Source: Bacteroidia bacterium
Lineage (GTDB): Bacteria; Bacteroidota; Bacteroidia; B-17B0; Aurantibacillaceae
Length of the DNA stretch: 6,076 nucleotides
Assembly (NCBI GenBank): GCA_014379485.1
Contig: JACMLS010000865.1
Span: forward strand, 1-6,076
Reading direction: 5' to 3'
Every line of letters begins with the position of its first letter. Position 1 is the stretch's first letter. The translations under genes were made by a program, and so were the position numbers. Positions 1-5,776 of the stretch are shown here, piece by piece. The notes under the pieces were generated by a model, which was given only the letters and a program-made list of their open reading frames with translations, had not been told where the DNA came from and searched no databases.

Positions 1-200
1 TCTTTAAATTGTTTAGTTTCTGTTATAAATATATTAGATGAATAATCAATTATTTTTAAAGCAGACTTAATATTACCATTTAATAAATCATCATTTTTAA
101 CAGCTTCTTTAATATCAAATACAGGTGTTATTTCTTCTCTCAAAGGAAGTCCATATATTTGATCCAATCCAAGTTTATATAATGATTCAACAAAAAACAA
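1..200 (-). CDS. Interior fragment of an unrecognised protein gene, open at both ends
   Basis: Read on the minus strand, codons from 200 down to 3 are open and give a peptide of about 66 residues with ordinary protein character (includes VESLYKLGLDQIYGLPLREE, then a charged Lys/Asp/Glu/Ile-rich tail). The reading frame continues off the left edge. Towards its 5' side the frame stays open to a stop near 272, but beyond about 200 it runs antisense through the neighbouring secretion-protein gene, so that part is not believable coding. No ATG lies in the frame; a TTG at 200-198 is the only usable alternative start and has no visible ribosome binding site. The first 180 bases are about 22% GC, far below the adjoining gene, which suggests a different origin. 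I do not recognise the family and assign no function. The most likely reading is a gene cut by the junction near 183-205. Confidence 0.55.
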   Translation of the reverse strand, partial: MFFVESLYKLGLDQIYGLPLREEITPVFDIKEAVKNDDLLNGNIKSALKIIDYSSNIFITETKQFK

Positions 201-2638
201 ATTGTGCAGGCGGTTGCAATATTGTTGCAGCAGCAAACGGCCCGGTTTATTATTGCGGAAACCCGCCTTCTTCTATTCCGTTAATTTCAACAGGCGCGGG
301 CAGCTACAATCAAATTACATGGTCGCCTGCTACTTATTTAAACAATCCAAACATTCCAAATCCTACATTAACCACGCCCAACACTACTATCAACACAGAT
401 TATATTGTTACTTATACTGATACGGTTACAGGTTGTTTTGCATCAGACACCATACATGTTTTTGTTGCGCAAACTCACACTGTTACTGTGGCCATCTGTA
501 ACAATTCTCCAACAACGCTTATTGCAAACCCGGGCGCAGCTATTTATAACTGGACCCCTGTTGCAGGAACAACGCAGTTTCTTAGTGTTAACCAGCAAGG
601 TTCTTATTATTGCTCCGAAAATTTTGGCAACGGGTGCGTACTTACAGAATCATTTTATGTAATTGATACGTGCAATATAAGCTGTAACACAATGGCCGCT
701 GTTGCTGCAGATCATTACTACTGCGGCACTGTTCCGAATTCTTTTATGCTGATCTCTACAGGCTCAAACTTTAATCAAATTGTTTGGTCGCCTTCAACTT
801 ACCTTAACAACGCGGGCATAATGACACCTACTTTAACGCCGCCCCCGGGAGTTGCCATTAATATGGATTACATTGTAACTTATACTGACACGCTTACTGG
901 TTGTACTGATTCTGATACGCTGCATGTTTTTGTTGCGCCTTACATTATACAAACAATTGCAATCTGCAACAATTCTCCTGCAACACTTACCGCTAACCCG
1001 GGTGCTGCCATTTACAACTGGTTTCCAACAACCGGCACTACGCAAACGCTTCCTGTAAACCAGGCCGGCTCTTACTACTGCGCAGAAAACCATGGAAACG
1101 GTTGTGTGCTCACCCATTCATTTTATGTTATAGACACCTGTAATATTACTGCCTGCTCTTACACTGTAAATGCCGGACCGTCTATCTATTATTGCGGTGG
1201 TTCTATGAGCAGCGTTCCAACATTCAGTGCAAGTGTTACTCCGTCTTCCGGTGGGTACACCTATCAGTGGTCGCCTTCAACAGGTTTATCAAATCCCAAT
1301 ATTTTAAATCCTACCGTTTCAAATGTATATAACCAAACATATACTTTAACGGTAACAGATACTGTAAACAATTGTTTTAAAACAGATACGGTTATGGCTT
1401 TGTCATTGCCTTACCAGGTGGGAACTTTGTATAACTGCAACGGCTCTCCGGTAACAATTTACAACGCGCCCGGAGCTGGTTATTACCAATGGATGGGCGG
1501 ATTTTCTCCGGTGCCTCCTTACACTCAAAATTCAACCATTATAACAGCGCCCGGAAATTATTTTTGGGGAGCTTTTTACAATGGTTGCGCTGTAACAAAC
1601 AGTATAACTTTGGTTGATAGTTGTATTTCTCAAATACCAAACGTGTGGCCGGGAGATTGTAATTATGATCTTACTGCCGATTATCTTGATTTCTTAAACA
1701 TTTCTATGGCTTACAACAACACAGGTGCAACACGTGCGGGCGCAAGTTTAATGTGGACTGCGCAGCCAATGGCAGACTGGGGAGTTACTTCATACGGTGT
1801 TGATGATAAACATTCTGATTGCGATGGAAACGGATTGGTAGATACTGCAGACATACATGCAATTCTGCAAAACTACAACAACGTACATCCTTACAAAATG
1901 GCAATGAATCAGAACTCTGTTACCAATGCAGATCTTTACCTGGTAGCAAATAAAGACACCGCCATGTTAGGTGAGACTGTAACGTTTGATATTTATTTAG
2001 GAAAACCTTCTTTGCAACTTGATAGTGTTTATGCAATTGCTTACCAGTTAAAGTACGAAGCGTATCTTACAAGTAATGTTGGTAATGTGCTCTACACCAA
2101 TTCCTGGTTAGGAAATCCGGCAAGCAACGAGATCAGCATGGAAAAACAATTACCTGTAAACGAGCAGATAGATTGTGGTGTAGGCGGAAATGATCATTTG
2201 AACAGAACCGGGCAAGGAAAAATTGGAGAAGTAAATATAATTGTAACTACAGATAATTTATCAGGCTTACAATATCTGAATGTTGATCTGCAAAACGTAT
2301 TTGCTGTTACTGCATTCGGAAATTCAGTTCCTTTAAATCTGATGGGGGATTCGGTTTACATTGATTGGACTCAGAGTGTTGGGCTTTTTCAGGCGGATTG
2401 GCTCAGCAACTTAGTTACGGTGTATCCGAATCCCGCAAAAGATGAGGTGTATGTAAACTGCGGAAAACTTAAAGTAAACGCAATCAACGTTTACGATATG
2501 CTTGGCAATATTGTTGCCTGCGAAAAACAAAACACTAATAATAATATGATACGACTTTCTGGTTTAGCAAGAGGAATTTATAATATTAGTGTACAGACAG
2601 ACAAGGGTTTAGTAAATAAAAGGCTCACTGTTCAATAA
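182..2638 (+). CDS. T9SS type A sorting domain adhesin-like protein, N-terminally truncated
   Basis: Large secreted or surface protein of Bacteroidota type, 818 residues counted from the ATG at 182. An upstream GTG at 125 is in frame but lies in the foreign AT-rich segment. Residues 12-167, 168-324 and 325-487 are three repeats of an Ig/adhesin-like unit (YYCG..., WSP.TYLNN.NI..PTL, Y.VTYTDT..GC, then CNNSP...NPGA.IYNW). Residues 488-570 start with VWPGDC and carry two dockerin-like calcium loops (DCNYD at 492, DCDGNGLVD at 546). About 584-732 is a cohesin-like beta-sandwich. Residues 748-818 are the type A sorting domain (YPNP at 748-751, YDMLGN, GIYNISV, KRLTVQ), which in this family directs export through the type IX system and is cleaved at the surface. 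There is no signal peptide, which a T9SS cargo needs, so the true 5' end is missing and homologous sequence begins only near position 200. The ligand is unknown, and the dockerin and cohesin labels rest on motif likeness only. Confidence 0.85.
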   Translation: MIQQKTNCAGGCNIVAAANGPVYYCGNPPSSIPLISTGAGSYNQITWSPATYLNNPNIPNPTLTTPNTTINTDYIVTYTDTVTGCFASDTIHVFVAQTHTVTVAICNNSPTTLIANPGAAIYNWTPVAGTTQFLSVNQQGSYYCSENFGNGCVLTESFYVIDTCNISCNTMAAVAADHYYCGTVPNSFMLISTGSNFNQIVWSPSTYLNNAGIMTPTLTPPPGVAINMDYIVTYTDTLTGCTDSDTLHVFVAPYIIQTIAICNNSPATLTANPGAAIYNWFPTTGTTQTLPVNQAGSYYCAENHGNGCVLTHSFYVIDTCNITACSYTVNAGPSIYYCGGSMSSVPTFSASVTPSSGGYTYQWSPSTGLSNPNILNPTVSNVYNQTYTLTVTDTVNNCFKTDTVMALSLPYQVGTLYNCNGSPVTIYNAPGAGYYQWMGGFSPVPPYTQNSTIITAPGNYFWGAFYNGCAVTNSITLVDSCISQIPNVWPGDCNYDLTADYLDFLNISMAYNNTGATRAGASLMWTAQPMADWGVTSYGVDDKHSDCDGNGLVDTADIHAILQNYNNVHPYKMAMNQNSVTNADLYLVANKDTAMLGETVTFDIYLGKPSLQLDSVYAIAYQLKYEAYLTSNVGNVLYTNSWLGNPASNEISMEKQLPVNEQIDCGVGGNDHLNRTGQGKIGEVNIIVTTDNLSGLQYLNVDLQNVFAVTAFGNSVPLNLMGDSVYIDWTQSVGLFQADWLSNLVTVYPNPAKDEVYVNCGKLKVNAINVYDMLGNIVACEKQNTNNNMIRLSGLARGIYNISVQTDKGLVNKRLTVQ
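183..205. other. Probable breakpoint joining two unrelated genes
   Basis: To the left the minus strand is coding-like and about 22% GC. To the right the plus strand encodes the first cysteine-bearing repeat of the T9SS protein at ordinary GC. Aligning repeat 1 with repeat 2 of that protein places recognisable homology no further left than the NCAGGC residues near 200, while the minus-strand peptide is sensible up to about 190-200. Both genes lose their 5' part here. It may be a real rearrangement or mobile insertion end, or an assembly or amplification chimera; the sequence alone cannot decide. Confidence 0.55.
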
Positions 2639-2700
2639 TTTTTTAAAAAACTCAGGCAAAGCTGTTACCTGTTTGTGTTACTATAAGTAATAAGGCTTAG

Positions 2701-2968
2701 TCCGAAGCGTTTTTCTCCCGCTTACGTTAGAAAATGGAGAAGAGGATCAATAGTTATTCTGAGGCGTTCCTTCCGCCTACGTTAGAAAATGAGGGAATGG
2801 ACTGAAAAAGTACCCCGAGGCGTTCCTTCCGCCTACGTTAGAAAATGAAGTAATGGACTGAAGAAGTACCCCGAGGCGTTTTCTCCCGCCTACGTTAGAA
2901 AATGGAGAAATGGGTTTAGGTTATTTCGAGGCGTTTTCTTCCGCCTACGTTAGAAAATGAAGAATGGG
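2701..2968 (+). repeat. Five tandem 55-57 bp repeats with pseudoknot-forming core
   Basis: Five copies have cores at 2705-2741, 2762-2797, 2818-2853, 2874-2909 and 2929-2964. Each copy reads 5' stem-1 arm (AGGCG, or AAGCG in copy 1), a pyrimidine tract, 3' stem-1 arm (CGCCT, or CGCTT in copy 1), the invariant 12-mer ACGTTAGAAAAT, then a purine arm complementary to the pyrimidine tract. The pyrimidine and purine arms pair TTCTCC/GGAGAA (copies 1 and 4), TTCTTC/GAAGAA (copy 5) and TTCCTTC/GAGGGAA (copy 2, one wobble); copy 3 has one mismatch. Because the pyrimidine tract lies inside the loop of stem 1, the two stems interlock as an H-type pseudoknot. Copies 2 and 3 also share their spacers and look like the most recent duplication. 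The array lies between the T9SS stop codon and its terminator, so it would be transcribed as 3' UTR. Function unknown. Confidence 0.85.
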
Positions 2969-2983
2969 TTAAGAACACAATTT

Positions 2984-3021
2984 AAAAAGCCTTCGCTACT
3001 TGCAGCGGAGGCTTTTTTTTT
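2984..3021 (+). terminator. Intrinsic terminator after the T9SS gene and repeat array
   Basis: The arms AAAAAGCCTTCGCT (2984-2997) and AGCGGAGGCTTTTT (3004-3017) pair over 14 positions with one T-G wobble around a 6-base loop, followed by T residues to 3021. The five A residues opening the stem give a weaker U tract on the minus strand, so it may act in both directions. It closes the transcription unit of the upstream gene 346 bases after the stop codon, leaving a long 3' UTR filled by the pseudoknot repeats. Confidence 0.85.
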
Positions 3022-3099
3022 GAAATTTAAGCGGAAGGATTATTACATTTTAAAACAGGAACGTGCTAAAAGTATTTAATTCCAATTGTTTTTTGGTGA

Positions 3100-3131
3100 T
3101 TTGAGAATTTGAACATTTATGGATATTTTTA
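3100..3131 (+). promoter_or_regulatory. Weak candidate Bacteroidota promoter
   Basis: TTTG at 3100-3103 is followed after 20 bases by TATTTTTA at 3124-3131. This matches 7 of 8 positions of the Bacteroidota TAnnTTTG -7 box at an acceptable spacing. It would start transcription just before hairpin site 1 and the first propeller lipoprotein gene. In DNA this AT-rich such matches arise by chance, so the call is tentative. Confidence 0.25.
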
Positions 3132-3141
3132 GTTGAAATAA

Positions 3142-3220
3142 GGCGCTATAAACTTGCGGCAAGCCAACCGAATTGGAGGCATAAGCGCCATGATATGGCA
3201 GGAATAAACGAGTTAGCACC
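3142..3220 (+). repeat. GTTAGC hairpin site 1 (attC-like, degenerate left arm)
   Basis: The right end AAACGAGTTAGCACC finishes at 3220 and shares GTTAGCACCAATTTTAAAAA (from 3212) with site 2. The proposed left arm GGCGCTATAAAC (3142-3153) matches the GGTGCTAAC arm of sites 2 and 3 imperfectly. GGCGCT (3142-3147) also pairs with AGCGCC (3184-3189), and there are small internal hairpins such as GCCAT/ATGGC at 3187-3199. The right boundary is well supported by comparison with site 2; the left boundary is an inference. Confidence 0.45.
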
Positions 3221-3239
3221 AATTTTAAAAACCACGACA

Positions 3240-4382
3240 TTGACACAACAACTTTTCATCTGGACAGTTTTTCTCGGTTTGACACTTGCGTCCGCTTCCT
3301 GCAATGGACAGATGAAAACTAACTTAACAAAAGACACTCTCACTACACAAAAAATTACAACAAGCGGACAACCCAAAGTGATAAAGAACCATTTCATAGA
3401 CCAATATCCTCAAACATATTGGTTTGTCCAATGTGGATTGCAGGACAAATCCGGAAATCTTTGGTTTGGCACTACTGCAGATGGAGTTTATTGTTATGAT
3501 GGAAAATCCTTTACGAATTACACTCGTAAAGATGGATTGTGCCACAATGATGTTCTTTGCATTTTAGAAGATAAAATCGGGAACATCTGGTTTGGCACAA
3601 GAGGAGGTCTTTGCCGATACAAACCGACAACCGACAAATCAGAGAGGAAAAGCTTTACAAATATTCCCATCTCAGCAAACGGTGGAGGGTACACAAGCAA
3701 TTTTGTATGGAGTATAATGCAGGATAAAACAGGAAAAATCTGGTGCGGCACTAATGAAGGTGTTTATTTCTATCATCCAGTAATAGACCTTAAGAATGAT
3801 GCACCAGTTTTTAAACTCTTTTTGAATAATGACAGCATTATAAATAAAAACAACCTAAAACTAAAAGTGGTACAAAAAATTGTTGAAGATAAAAAAGGAA
3901 ATATTTGGTTCGCCTCAGGCGATTTTGAAGGTGAGGGTATTTGTTATTATAATGGCAAATCTATAGTTAATTTTAAACCTGATGACGTTAAGTCGTTTCG
4001 TTCTATTTTAGAATCTAAAAACGGAGACTTATTATTTCTCTCTCAACACAAGGGCGTTTATCGGTACGACGGAAAAACCTTTACTAATTTTACCGAAAAA
4101 ACAGAACTTAAAAATGAGACCATCACTGCTGCATTAGAAGATAAAAAAGGAAATATTTGGTTTGGCACTGACAGCAATAATAATAATTTAGAAAAAGAGG
4201 GTAATGGCGGAACCTGGTGTTTTGATGGTAATACCTTTAAGTTGTTTACAACAAAAGACGGTTTAAGTCATAACAGCGTTTTTTGTATAATACAGGACAG
4301 AGATGGAAACATTTGGTTGGGCACAAGAAATACCGGCTTGTGTCGTTATGACGGAAAAACCTTTACTGACTTTACAGAATAG
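3240..4382 (+). CDS. Seven-bladed Reg_prop beta-propeller lipoprotein, copy 1
   Basis: Encodes 380 residues from a TTG at 3240. An ATG at 3195 is in frame, but it lies inside hairpin site 1, and the DNA between GTTAGC and the TTG differs by one base from the paralogue, which would break that frame. The TTG start gives a clean lipoprotein signal: MTQQLFIW, a hydrophobic stretch, then ASASC with the lipidated Cys at 21. Seven two-component-regulator propeller motifs follow: NLWFGT 73-78, NIWFGT 115-120, KIWCGT 166-171, NIWFAS 221-226, DLLFLS 263-268, NIWFGT 305-310 and NIWLGT 357-362. Most are preceded by a (E/Q)DK.G turn and followed by YDGK.FTNFT. Seven blades would close one propeller. In the family this domain usually precedes a histidine kinase; here the protein ends right after blade seven, so it is a stand-alone propeller anchored to a membrane. 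The ligand is unknown. It is flanked by GTTAGC sites and followed by a paralogue at 4538. Confidence 0.88.
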   Translation: MTQQLFIWTVFLGLTLASASCNGQMKTNLTKDTLTTQKITTSGQPKVIKNHFIDQYPQTYWFVQCGLQDKSGNLWFGTTADGVYCYDGKSFTNYTRKDGLCHNDVLCILEDKIGNIWFGTRGGLCRYKPTTDKSERKSFTNIPISANGGGYTSNFVWSIMQDKTGKIWCGTNEGVYFYHPVIDLKNDAPVFKLFLNNDSIINKNNLKLKVVQKIVEDKKGNIWFASGDFEGEGICYYNGKSIVNFKPDDVKSFRSILESKNGDLLFLSQHKGVYRYDGKTFTNFTEKTELKNETITAALEDKKGNIWFGTDSNNNNLEKEGNGGTWCFDGNTFKLFTTKDGLSHNSVFCIIQDRDGNIWLGTRNTGLCRYDGKTFTDFTE

Positions 4383-4418
4383 ACTATTCTTTCTCAATAA
4401 GTACCCAGACGTAAAAAC

Positions 4419-4520
4419 TGGTGCTAACAGCGGTCTTGCTCCATTTTTTTGCGGGTTAGCGCTCAAATGCGTAACTTGACATAGCAAAAAACTGCAAGTA
4501 GCTACAAAACGTTAGCACCA
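4419..4520 (+). repeat. GTTAGC hairpin site 2 between the two propeller genes (attC-like)
   Basis: A 102-base element bounded by a perfect 10-bp inverted repeat, TGGTGCTAAC (4419-4428) and GTTAGCACCA (4511-4520). Three more pairings nest inside it in the correct order: CTTGC/GCAAG (4435-4439 with 4494-4498), TTTTTTGC/GCAAAAAA (4445-4452 with 4484-4491), and GTTAGCGC/GCGTAAC (4455-4462 with 4469-4475) with a single bulged G. Together about 30 bp make one long imperfect hairpin with asymmetric unpaired spacers. Length, nested arms and an extrahelical base resemble folded integron attC sites, but the core does not fit GTTRRRY strictly. The site begins 36 bases after the upstream stop and ends 17 bases before the next start. 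Confidence 0.8.
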
Positions 4521-4537
4521 ATTTTAAAAACGACACA

Positions 4538-5746
4538 TTGACAAGACAACTATTCTACTGGACAGCTATTTTCACTTTGACCCTTGCATTCACTTCTTGC
4601 AACGGACAGGTAAAAACAGACTTTCCAAAAGACAAACAAATCACGGGCGGACAATCAAAAATTATTAAAAATAATTTCTTTCCCGACCTTGCCGAAGAAT
4701 TTAAGTTTGTTCAATGTGGGTTGCAAGACAAGAAGAAAAATATGTGGTTCGGGACAGCTGGCAATGGCATCTATGTTTTTGATGGAAATTCATTTGTTAA
4801 TTTTACTCATAAATCTTTTGTTAATTTTTCCCTCAAAGAAGATTTGAATCATAATGATATTCTTTGTTGCATGGAAGATAAGAACAGTAACATCTGGTTT
4901 GGCACAAGGAATGGGCTCATTAGGTACAAACCGTCAAAAGACAAGGCAGAAGGCAATGACTTTACTCTATTCTTAATTCCTCAAAATACTATCAGTGGTT
5001 CGAATCGAACAAGATTACCATACACTTTTCAGTCCGGAGATAATCTTGTGTGGAGCATCATGCAGGATAAGTCGGGAAAAATCTGGTTCGGGACTAGTAA
5101 GGGAATTTATATTCATGACCCCTCTGCAGATAACGACCAGGATGGCCCGCTTTTCAGACGTTTTTTCGATAGTAATAGTCTGATAAATAACAAGAATCTG
5201 CAATTAATAGATATCTCGGTTATGCTGCAAGACAAAAACGGAAATGTCTGGCTTGCTTCAGCATGGCATAAAGGTGAAGGCATTGTACGTTACGATGGAA
5301 AGTCGCTGGTTAACTTTACTCCCGACAGTACATATTCTTTTCGGTCAATTATTGAAAGAAAGAACGGAGACTTATTGTTTCTCAGCCCATTTAATGGCCT
5401 TTATTCGTATGATCCTTCGGCTGAGCTCAGGACAGGTTCCAAAACATTTTCCAACCTCAATGAAAAAATTGGAATTAAAAGCGACACTCTTATTTCCATG
5501 ATAGAGGACAAAAACGGTAACCTATGGTTCGGACCTATCAGCGACAATATCAAAAACGGTGGGGATGGTGGACTACGGCATTTTGATGGTAAATCGTTAA
5601 AATTATTCACAACTAAGGATGGCCTGAGCCACAACCATGTTATGTGTATGATAGAAGACAAGGATGGGAATATTTGGTTTGGCACTCGGAATACCGGTCT
5701 GTGTCGCTATGACGGAAAAACATTTATTGACTATTCGGACAAATGA
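4538..5746 (+). CDS. Seven-bladed Reg_prop beta-propeller lipoprotein, copy 2
   Basis: Encodes 402 residues, paralogous along its full length to the gene at 3240, with roughly half the residues identical by eye. An in-frame stop at 4499-4501 and no intervening ATG make the TTG at 4538 the only common start codon; it falls exactly where the paralogue's TTG lies. The lipoprotein signal is MTRQLFYW, a hydrophobic core and LAFTSC with the lipidated Cys at 21. Propeller motifs: NMWFGT 68-73, NIWFGT 118-123, KIWFGT 181-186, NVWLAS 236-241, DLLFLS 278-283, NLWFGP 328-333 and NIWFGT 378-383. There is no kinase or DNA-binding part. Three inserts distinguish it from copy 1: an 8-codon tandem duplication (SFVNFTHK / SFVNFSLK, residues 85-100), extra residues around 151-168, and PSAELRTGS at 293-301, which looks like a dispersed DNA repeat read in frame. 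It lies between GTTAGC sites 2 and 3. Molecular partner unknown. Confidence 0.88.
   Translation: MTRQLFYWTAIFTLTLAFTSCNGQVKTDFPKDKQITGGQSKIIKNNFFPDLAEEFKFVQCGLQDKKKNMWFGTAGNGIYVFDGNSFVNFTHKSFVNFSLKEDLNHNDILCCMEDKNSNIWFGTRNGLIRYKPSKDKAEGNDFTLFLIPQNTISGSNRTRLPYTFQSGDNLVWSIMQDKSGKIWFGTSKGIYIHDPSADNDQDGPLFRRFFDSNSLINNKNLQLIDISVMLQDKNGNVWLASAWHKGEGIVRYDGKSLVNFTPDSTYSFRSIIERKNGDLLFLSPFNGLYSYDPSAELRTGSKTFSNLNEKIGIKSDTLISMIEDKNGNLWFGPISDNIKNGGDGGLRHFDGKSLKLFTTKDGLSHNHVMCMIEDKDGNIWFGTRNTGLCRYDGKTFIDYSDK
4790..4837 (+). repeat. 24-bp in-frame tandem duplication inside the propeller gene
   Basis: Positions 4790-4813 encode SFVNFTHK and 4814-4837 encode SFVNFSLK. The two 24-base units share TTTGTTAATTTT and similar ends, and the paralogue at 3240 has only one unit at the equivalent place (SFTNYTRK). 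It lengthens the loop between blades one and two without breaking the frame. Confidence 0.75.
5414..5440 (+). repeat. Dispersed-repeat-like insert read in frame as PSAELRTGS
   Basis: The DNA CCTTCGGCTGAGCTCAGGAC (5414-5433) and the following AGGTTCC interrupt a YDGKTF motif that is intact in the paralogue, replacing one Gly by PSAELRTGS. It resembles the widespread short palindromic repeat family of the form CTTCGACAAGCTCAGG, whose translations of the FDKLRTGS type appear inside bacterial proteins. The family match is from memory; the insertion relative to the paralogue is seen directly. Confidence 0.6.
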
Positions 5747-5776
5747 TTTATCCCTTATCGAGGGCTGAAGAAAAAC

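Noticed and set aside
125..181. GTG at 125 as the start of the T9SS protein
   Set aside because: The encoded residues come from the AT-rich segment that is coding-like on the other strand; they resemble neither a signal peptide nor the repeat units.
833..1117. Minus-strand open frame of 94 codons inside the T9SS gene
   Set aside because: It is antisense to a clearly coding repeat domain and its composition (Arg, Val and Cys rich) reflects the opposite strand.
2701..2968. Tandem repeats as a CRISPR array
   Set aside because: The period is only 55-57 with spacers of about 18-20 bases that are partly identical (copies 2 and 3), the conserved part itself varies in a paired fashion, and no cas gene is present.
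2761..2968. Repeat array as a coding tandem-repeat peptide
   Set aside because: Copies differ by one base in the pyrimidine tract and have spacings of 55-57, so no frame is kept from copy to copy and stops occur between them.
3195..3239. ATG at 3195 as the start of the first propeller lipoprotein
   Set aside because: It lies inside the hairpin site, would bury the lipoprotein signal behind 15 extra residues, and the region is frame-shifted relative to the equivalent leader of the paralogue.
4475..4481. TTGACA-like sigma70 -35 box before the second propeller gene
   Set aside because: It lies within the arms of the hairpin site, has no matching -10 box, and this box is not the usual one in Bacteroidota.
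4992..5015. GGTTCGAATC resembling a tRNA T-loop
   Set aside because: It sits inside an open, conserved coding frame and no acceptor, D or anticodon stem can be built around it.
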